A stretch of DNA of 38,694 nt. It comes from Deltaproteobacteria bacterium (GTDB lineage Bacteria > Bdellovibrionota > FAC87 > UBA2466). The stretch covers positions 1 to 38,694 of the forward strand of contig OMIX01000086.1 in the NCBI GenBank assembly GCA_900299195.1, written 5' to 3'. This document shows, piece after piece, positions 34,401-38,694 of the stretch. The translations under genes were made by a program, and so were the position numbers. A model generated the notes under the pieces. That model was not told the DNA's origin. It saw only the letters and a program-made list of their open reading frames with translations, and did no database searches. Within the stretch, counting starts at the first letter, position 1; each line of letters starts with the position of its first letter.

Positions 34401-35384
34401 CCATTTTGGAGGGTGGTTAACGTGAATGATCTTAAATTTAAAAGTCGTGGAATCGGTGTAATTCACGCCATCAATGGTTGTGGAGAGAGAGAGAACCACT
34501 TCCACATTGCCAGGTTGTTTCGGAGTTCCAAAGACAGTCCCACTGGAGGCTCCGACATTTAACCAAGGGGGAGGAGTTTGGCTGACCAGAGTGTAGCGAA
34601 TGGTAGCCCCTTCAGGATTGACGACATGCTGAGCAGTGTCTGCCGAGTAACTGGAATCTTCAAAAGCATCGGCCAAAACAATCGGGTTAGCGGCCCATTT
34701 TGGAGGAACAATTTTCTTTAGCACTGTGCCTCGAGCCGTAGCATTAGAGCTACCGGCAACATTCGTGGCTGTAATGATAATGCCGCTGTAAGGTCCAGCG
34801 AATTGGTGGTTTTGAGTGTAAGGAGGAGTTCCTGAGAGTTTCCCGGTGGCTCCATCTAAACTCAACCAACTAGGAAGTCCCTTGGCACTAAATGATTGGG
34901 CTGATTTGGGATCGGTCAAAAACTGAGTTAAATCGACCGAGAGAGGATCTCCCTCTTTGGTGACTCCCAAATCGATATCGGCAATGGTGAACTCGGGAGG
35001 AGGCGGTAGAATGAGGAGATTTGCTGGGTGATTGATATCCGATCCCTCAGGAGTCGCATCTTTAACTGTCAATTTGGGACGGAAGGTTCCAGCGAGGGTG
35101 GGGGTTCCTTTGATAAGGTTATTAGGTGCATCGACACTTAAACCAGCGGGCAAATCGATTGCTGCCCATTTGTAAGGAGCCACTCCTGGATCCGCTAGCA
35201 GTGTTCTTAAGTCGACCGAGTAAGAAACCCCAACAACAGCATTAGGAAGATTTAAAGGCTCTTTAAACTTAACTCCGCGATTTTTAGCTAGCGCCGCAGG
35301 AGAGACGCCTACCGTGGCTAAAATAATCGTCGTCGTTGTAATAAGTTTGGTGAAAAGAGAATGTAATTTTAGAGTGCGCCCCAT
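31449..35384 (-). CDS. Large secreted cadherin-like repeat protein with VWA-like C-terminal domain
   Basis: 1311 residues, exported: the signal peptide is about 1-33, ending A-A-L-A. Residues about 35-995 form roughly ten tandem domains of about 95-100 residues of the dystroglycan/putative-Ig (CADG/He_PIG) type. Most begin N-H-x-P-x-W-x-x-N-P-I and contain D-x-D-G-D, G-P-x-W and G-T-L-S-G-x-P motifs, consistent with calcium-binding cadherin-like folds. After about residue 1000 a VWA-like domain starts with E-L-L-W-V-V-D1011-N-S1013. The MIDAS motif D-x-S-x-S is degenerate here (D-N-S-K-Y). Two Cys pairs occur (C-N-N-C and others). No anchor or secretion signal is seen at the C-terminus. GAGGGGGA precedes the ATG. 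A cell-surface adhesion role is likely by family but unproven. Confidence 0.85.
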   Translation of the reverse strand: MGRTLKLHSLFTKLITTTTIILATVGVSPAALAKNRGVKFKEPLNLPNAVVGVSYSVDLRTLLADPGVAPYKWAAIDLPAGLSVDAPNNLIKGTPTLAGTFRPKLTVKDATPEGSDINHPANLLILPPPPEFTIADIDLGVTKEGDPLSVDLTQFLTDPKSAQSFSAKGLPSWLSLDGATGKLSGTPPYTQNHQFAGPYSGIIITATNVAGSSNATARGTVLKKIVPPKWAANPIVLADAFEDSSYSADTAQHVVNPEGATIRYTLVSQTPPPWLNVGASSGTVFGTPKQPGNVEVVLSLSTTIDGVNYTDSTTFKFKIIHVNHPPKWLANPIRLPKTTHGSQVTQPLANSATDQDPGDKLTFSMTGPDWAKIDPTTGVFTGKPGKSNLGLNTFVATVTDQDGAKDTTQVEIFIEKANEPPFWISHPTLLPDAAEDKSYTNVDLSKFVTDPDGDRVYFSKVDGPSWLVVNENGTLSGVPGAKDVGLNRFNVRVSDRISSPDDIAEIQLIVIHTNHLPYWTINPMIFTVQEEKPVSQSIAQYAKDSDNDSLTFSLISGPTWGKLDAKGIFSGTPQHSDDGDNTFTVAVADASGELVQATVIFKVQHVNHAPKWTQNPIVLLNATEDANYSASIGSLATDIDLPNDTLRISKISASPSWLTVAQDGTLTGKPKFADAGKVYSFQVRVLDAANAEAVTTVQITVDKINHAPRWTANPIPLNDGYEDTSYTFPVQLYASDIDGDKLTFEKVDGPNWMMVSTAGVLSGIPTNADIGDNIVATFKVTDPGGLSATTQGKISVVHKNHPPVIGVLPTYKVKERDIAEFSLSELVKDQDNDPIKFVLLPSADCGDWVKLSTDGKLTLDHPKRIHVGNHDCNFKVDDGQLMAAGTLKITVEKNPRAPIWLNEPITTLTAKTNELLSVAVAHLAKDLDGESISFSKVEGAAWLSVATDGTVTGTAKDSDLGTQEFKLRVTNEDGLSSDGTLVVNIVPGTQLDQFTVDTSGPAKTELLWVVDNSKYCDSTIKALRQEIDVFYNDLSAAQVSHENILLSTDVEKFKGLPISEAGGLKLFGSETQNIVTEFQKRVGLAGSFSSCNNCRNSPIWSMFRFYEQLPSEKLSDIYHKGYMMRSIPMDALIITHQLDHYKYYTGKLPEPLKSYTPNDFVRDFVTFHRQERKGYRVSAIAPGCPDLISSEPGSAGPSNAYNTIVQKTNGKYYVNQCQFDMEKTLHDYAKDVIFRAKVHGNNPFTLSKKPIETKTIKVAIGNVVLTGNTGSSTDQWSYDGANNVVTINWDMINTSQLNISDRITIEYRVSR

Positions 35385-35538
35385 GTTGTTTTCCCCCTCG
35401 AGAAGTAAATATGATTGTAATCAGTTTAATGACCAGGAAATGATTACCGAAGCCAAATAAAAAAAAGAGAAGACAGATGTTACCACTAAAACTTGTTGAA
35501 CTGAGAAAGCAATTCCCCGAGAGAGACTGTCGTTTAGT

Positions 35539-36834
35539 TTAAGGTTTGATCCGGTGGATGAGACGAGGAAATGCTGCAGCTTCCCGTAGGTGATCCAATC
35601 CACAAATCCACGAAATAGTTCTTTCTAAACCCAATCCAAATCCGGAGTGTGGGACAGAACCGTATTTGCGTAGGTCGAGATACCAATCAAAATTTTCTTC
35701 TTTAAGCCCGTGTTCATGTAAACGTTGGCGCAAATCCTCAATGTTCTCTTCCCGTTGGCCTCCCCCAATGATTTCTCCGTAGCCTTCTGGGGCGATACAA
35801 TCGCATCCCAACGCCAATTTAGGATTTTGGGGATCAGGCTTCATGTAAAAAGCTTTAATTTGAGCCGGAAACCGGTGAATAAAAATGGGCCGGTCGTAAT
35901 CTTCTGAAACAGCTGATTCTTCAGGGGCTCCGAAATCGTCCCCCCAATTCACTGAATGGCCCTTGCGTTTTAAAATTTCAATCGCTTCATCGTAAGAAAC
36001 TCTGGGGAATGGCGCTTTCACATTCTGTAGGTGGGTAGTGTCTCGACCCAATAGGGCCAGTTCCTGGGCGCATTCTTTTAAAACATACTGGATCGTATAT
36101 TCCAAAAATTGTTCAGCTAACCTCATGTTGTCATCAAGATCATTGAAGGCCACTTCAGGTTCAATCATCCAAAATTCGGTGAGATGGCGACGTGTTTTAC
36201 TCTTTTCAGCACGGAAAGTCGGACCAAAACAGTAGACTTTTCCAAAAGCCATAGCAGCGGCTTCCCCATAAAGCTGACCACTTTGAGAGAGATAGGCTTT
36301 TTCTCCAAAATACTCTGTTTCAAAAAGAGTTGTGGTTCCTTCGCACGCTGCGGGAGTGAAAATCGGGGTGTCAATCAGAGTAAACCCCTCTTTATCAAAA
36401 AAATCTCTCACTGCTTTCACAAACCTGTCTCGAATTCTTAAAATGGCATGGGGTCTTTGTGATCTTAACCAGAGGTGACGATTAGAGAGAAGAAAATCGG
36501 GCCCATGTTCTTTGGGTCCTAAAGGGTAGTCTTGGGCAATTTGAAGAATTTGTAAGTCAACTCCGTCTAGCTCCACACCTATGGGAGAACGTTTATCTTC
36601 TTTGACTTTTCCAGTCACAATCAGAGAGCTCTCTTGGGTCAGAGTATCGAGCTTGCTGAAGATTTCCTCAGAAACACTGCCTTTAAACCATACGACCTGA
36701 ACAATGCCACTTCCGTCTCGCATGAGGAGAAAACGTAGTTTTCCTGAACTTCGAATATTGTAAACCCAACCTCTCAGTTCAACGGTTTCGCCAATCTGTT
36801 TTTTTAGTTCTCGGATAGTGGTTCGCACTGCCAT
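35539..36834 (-). CDS. asnS: Asparaginyl-tRNA synthetase
   Basis: Class IIb synthetase charging tRNA-Asn. The 431 residues have an N-terminal OB-fold anticodon-binding domain (about 12-105, starting E-L-R-G-W-V). The catalytic core follows, with the motif 2 region F-R-A-E-K-S-x-T-R-R-H-L-x-E-F and motif 3 G-F-G-L-G-L-E-R-T. The C-terminal [12 protein letters not shown] sequence and the short length (aspartyl enzymes of bacteria are near 590) support Asn rather than Asp specificity. The gene follows secF by 5 bases and is probably co-transcribed with secD-secF. The 154 bases beyond its stop hold no gene, only a run of eight T and the probable promoter of the cadherin-like gene. Confidence 0.93.
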   Translation of the reverse strand: MAVRTTIRELKKQIGETVELRGWVYNIRSSGKLRFLLMRDGSGIVQVVWFKGSVSEEIFSKLDTLTQESSLIVTGKVKEDKRSPIGVELDGVDLQILQIAQDYPLGPKEHGPDFLLSNRHLWLRSQRPHAILRIRDRFVKAVRDFFDKEGFTLIDTPIFTPAACEGTTTLFETEYFGEKAYLSQSGQLYGEAAAMAFGKVYCFGPTFRAEKSKTRRHLTEFWMIEPEVAFNDLDDNMRLAEQFLEYTIQYVLKECAQELALLGRDTTHLQNVKAPFPRVSYDEAIEILKRKGHSVNWGDDFGAPEESAVSEDYDRPIFIHRFPAQIKAFYMKPDPQNPKLALGCDCIAPEGYGEIIGGGQREENIEDLRQRLHEHGLKEENFDWYLDLRKYGSVPHSGFGLGLERTISWICGLDHLREAAAFPRLIHRIKP

Positions 36835-36839
36835 AACCT

Positions 36840-37805
36840 TTATACCGTTGCAGGTTTAGAAGTAGGTCGACTTGATTTGGTTTTGCCATTGCGGTTTTCC
36901 AAAAACCTTTCCACATAAATAGTGAACGGTGAAGCGATATACATAGTTGAGTAGGTACCCACAAAGATTCCAAAACACATAGCAATCGCAAAACTTTGAA
37001 TTTCGCCTTTACATAGAATGATGATGGGAACAATCGAGATCAAAGTAATCAATGAAGTTAAAACCGTTCTGGAAAGAGTCAAGTTGATCGCTTTATTGAT
37101 GGTTTGAGGTAAGGGTAAATTACTTCCACTTTGTTTGAGCATTTCCCTGACGCGGTCATAAACCACAATAGTGTCGTTCACACTATACCCGGCAATGGTC
37201 AAAAGGGCTGCAATCGCCGTGATAGTAAACTCTCGACCTGTGAGTAAGTAAAACCCAGTCGCCATGATTAAATCGTGAATCATCGCAATCGTGGCCCCCG
37301 GTGCAAAGCGAACGTCAAATCGTAACCAAATGTAAATGGTGATGAGGATCACCGAATAAAATAAAGATCTTAAAGCGGCCCCTTTTAATTCAGCCCCTAC
37401 TTTGGGACCCACCACATCCACCGATAAGACGGTAACCTGGTTGGCTCCTACCTTTTCAACCAATCGAGCATTGATGGGTGATAGGGCTTTGGCGTCTTTG
37501 GTCTCCAGATTCGATCGGGAGGTGATCATGAACTCTTGATTATTATCGCCCATGGCCACGACCGAGGCTTCGGATTCCCCTAGTTCCTCCATCATTTTTC
37601 GAACCGCTTCTGGAGAAGTAGGCTGATTAAACTTCACTTGCATCACTGTTCCCCCAGTAAAGTCGACTCCGTAATTCAACCCTTTAGTCCAGAGGGCTAC
37701 GAGAATAGCAATGAAGGTAATGACCGAAAAAGCCATGAAGTATTTAAACTTACCAATGAAATCGATTGAGAGATGGTTGGGAATGATCTGTAAATATTTT
37801 TGCAT
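36840..37805 (-). CDS. secF: Protein translocase subunit SecF
   Basis: Inner-membrane partner of SecD that uses proton motive force to pull secreted proteins across the membrane. The 321 residues form six membrane segments. The first is followed by the signature [12 protein letters not shown] and a periplasmic domain. The C-terminal block holds [16 protein letters not shown] and [13 protein letters not shown] lies 7 bases before the ATG. It starts 8 bases after the secD stop. Confidence 0.96.
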   Translation of the reverse strand: MQKYLQIIPNHLSIDFIGKFKYFMAFSVITFIAILVALWTKGLNYGVDFTGGTVMQVKFNQPTSPEAVRKMMEELGESEASVVAMGDNNQEFMITSRSNLETKDAKALSPINARLVEKVGANQVTVLSVDVVGPKVGAELKGAALRSLFYSVILITIYIWLRFDVRFAPGATIAMIHDLIMATGFYLLTGREFTITAIAALLTIAGYSVNDTIVVYDRVREMLKQSGSNLPLPQTINKAINLTLSRTVLTSLITLISIVPIIILCKGEIQSFAIAMCFGIFVGTYSTMYIASPFTIYVERFLENRNGKTKSSRPTSKPATV

Positions 37806-37813
37806 ATATGGTC

Positions 37814-38694
37814 CTAAATGCTGATGGTTTTTTTGCCTTTTACCACGACTAAGTAATCAAAAATTACTCGGGTCACAAAAACGGCAGTGTACATAGAGGC
37901 TGTCAACCCGATGAGTAGCGTGACCGCAAATCCGCGTATCGGTCCGTATCCGAAACTGAGCAAGACTAACCCTGCTACCATCGTGGTTGCGTTAGAATCC
38001 AAGATCGCCGAAAAAGCCCGGCTGTATCCTTCGCCAATCGCCGATGCTAGAGATTTCCCCATTTTTAATTCTTCTCGAATGTGCTCCAGAATCAGAATGT
38101 TCGCATCGACTGCCATCCCCAATGTTAACGTGATACCTGCAAGCCCTGGAAGAGTGAGTGTGCCTTCAAAGGCAGCTAAAATGGCCACTATGAAAAGCCC
38201 GTTGAGAAGCAATGCTATATTGGCAAACATTCCCGAGGCTTTGTAGTAAACAGTCATGAAGACGAATACTAACAGCAATCCAGCTAGCAATGAGAGAGTG
38301 CCCGCTTTGATTGCGTCAGCTCCTAATGAAGGGCCCACGACCCGTTCCTCTAAGAATTCCAAGCGAGCCGGAAGAGCTCCTGAACGAAGGACTAAGCTCG
38401 TGTCTTTAGCATCGTTAAGAACTTCGGCATCGGATCTTCCTTGAGAGCTCATCTCAATCATAGCTCTACCCCCGCCAATTTTTGTCTTAATTCGAGGGGC
38501 GGAATGAACATTACTGTCTAACACAATGGCCATGTATCGGCCGACATTTTCTCCGGTAGCTTTTTCGAATTTAGTGGCACCCAAGGATGTTAGCTCAAAG
38601 TTTACAATGGGCTGTTGAGTTTGTGGGTCAAAGCTGTAGTGAGCGTCTTGAAGATCTTCTCCGGTTACCAAAGCATCTCGATCAAAGAGATAAG
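37814..38694 (-). CDS. secD: Protein translocase subunit SecD, 5' end beyond the window
   Basis: The C-terminal 290 or so residues of SecD; the frame stays open to the right edge, so the N-terminal portion (first membrane segment and P1 head) lies outside. Visible are the end of the periplasmic domain (L-T-S-L-G-A-x-K-F, then S-G-A-L-P-A) and the five C-terminal membrane segments. These include G-P-S-L-G-x-D-A-I and the G-M-A-V-D-A-N-I-L-I-L-E-H-I-R-E-E signature with the proton-relay Asp. It is the upstream gene of secD-secF-asnS. A Met at 38671 is internal, not the start. Confidence 0.96.
   Translation of the reverse strand, partial: YLFDRDALVTGEDLQDAHYSFDPQTQQPIVNFELTSLGATKFEKATGENVGRYMAIVLDSNVHSAPRIKTKIGGGRAMIEMSSQGRSDAEVLNDAKDTSLVLRSGALPARLEFLEERVVGPSLGADAIKAGTLSLLAGLLLVFVFMTVYYKASGMFANIALLLNGLFIVAILAAFEGTLTLPGLAGITLTLGMAVDANILILEHIREELKMGKSLASAIGEGYSRAFSAILDSNATTMVAGLVLLSFGYGPIRGFAVTLLIGLTASMYTAVFVTRVIFDYLVVVKGKKTISI

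Noticed and set aside
35440-35538. Intrinsic terminator of asnS at the run of eight T
   Set aside because: The T-run is present on the minus strand but no GC-rich hairpin precedes it, so I do not call it.

Overview
The window reads as a chromosomal segment of a Gram-negative bacterium. It carries sec-dependent secreted proteins, a probable lipoprotein, a probable outer-membrane barrel, SecD/SecF, and the MreC-MreD-PBP2-RodA wall-elongation block. The gene set resembles Bdellovibrio-like (Bdellovibrionota, former delta-proteobacterial) genomes: fused isobutyryl-CoA mutase, long cadherin-like surface proteins with a VWA-like end, and a secreted trypsin-like protease. That placement is inferred from gene content only; no rRNA is present to confirm it. 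TTG and GTG starts are common.

Layout: (1) 1-1.6 kb: the tail of a gene, a candidate structured RNA/repeat (copy A) and a secreted trypsin-like protease. (2) 1.7-8.9 kb: ppiD on the minus strand, divergent from a tightly packed plus-strand operon mreC-mreD-mrdA-rodA-glycosyltransferase. (3) 8.9-15.0 kb: icmF on the minus strand, divergent from rnd and a GT-C type membrane glycosyltransferase. (4) 15.0-22.5 kb: a minus-strand run with gcvP, a small beta-barrel candidate, threonine ammonia-lyase, and an unknown 850-residue exported protein whose start region looks frameshifted. (5) 22.5-23.3 kb: a gene-poor island with a probable IS-end remnant, a long hairpin, a second copy of the candidate RNA (copy B) and tRNA-Thr(CGT). 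(6) 23.3-31.4 kb: a bulb-lectin lipoprotein, a GT2 glycosyltransferase, xseA-hemJ-dnaA, the probable replication origin (about 28.9-29.35 kb), a HutG-like ureohydrolase and an unknown membrane protein with a leaderless-type promoter. (7) 31.4-38.7 kb: a 1311-residue cadherin-like/VWA surface protein, asnS, secF and the 3' part of secD.

How the parts fit: the mre/mrd block builds and shapes the peptidoglycan wall. PpiD and SecDF serve export and folding of the several secreted proteins encoded here. dnaA beside DnaA boxes and an AT-rich stretch marks a probable chromosome origin, although dnaA is followed by hemJ and xseA rather than dnaN. The most novel signal is a pair of related structured elements (72-201 and 22803-22944). 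They share about 60 nt of strongly conserved 3' sequence and can form similar nested helices, with one pair position that changes on both sides between copies. I could not match them to any RNA family I know.
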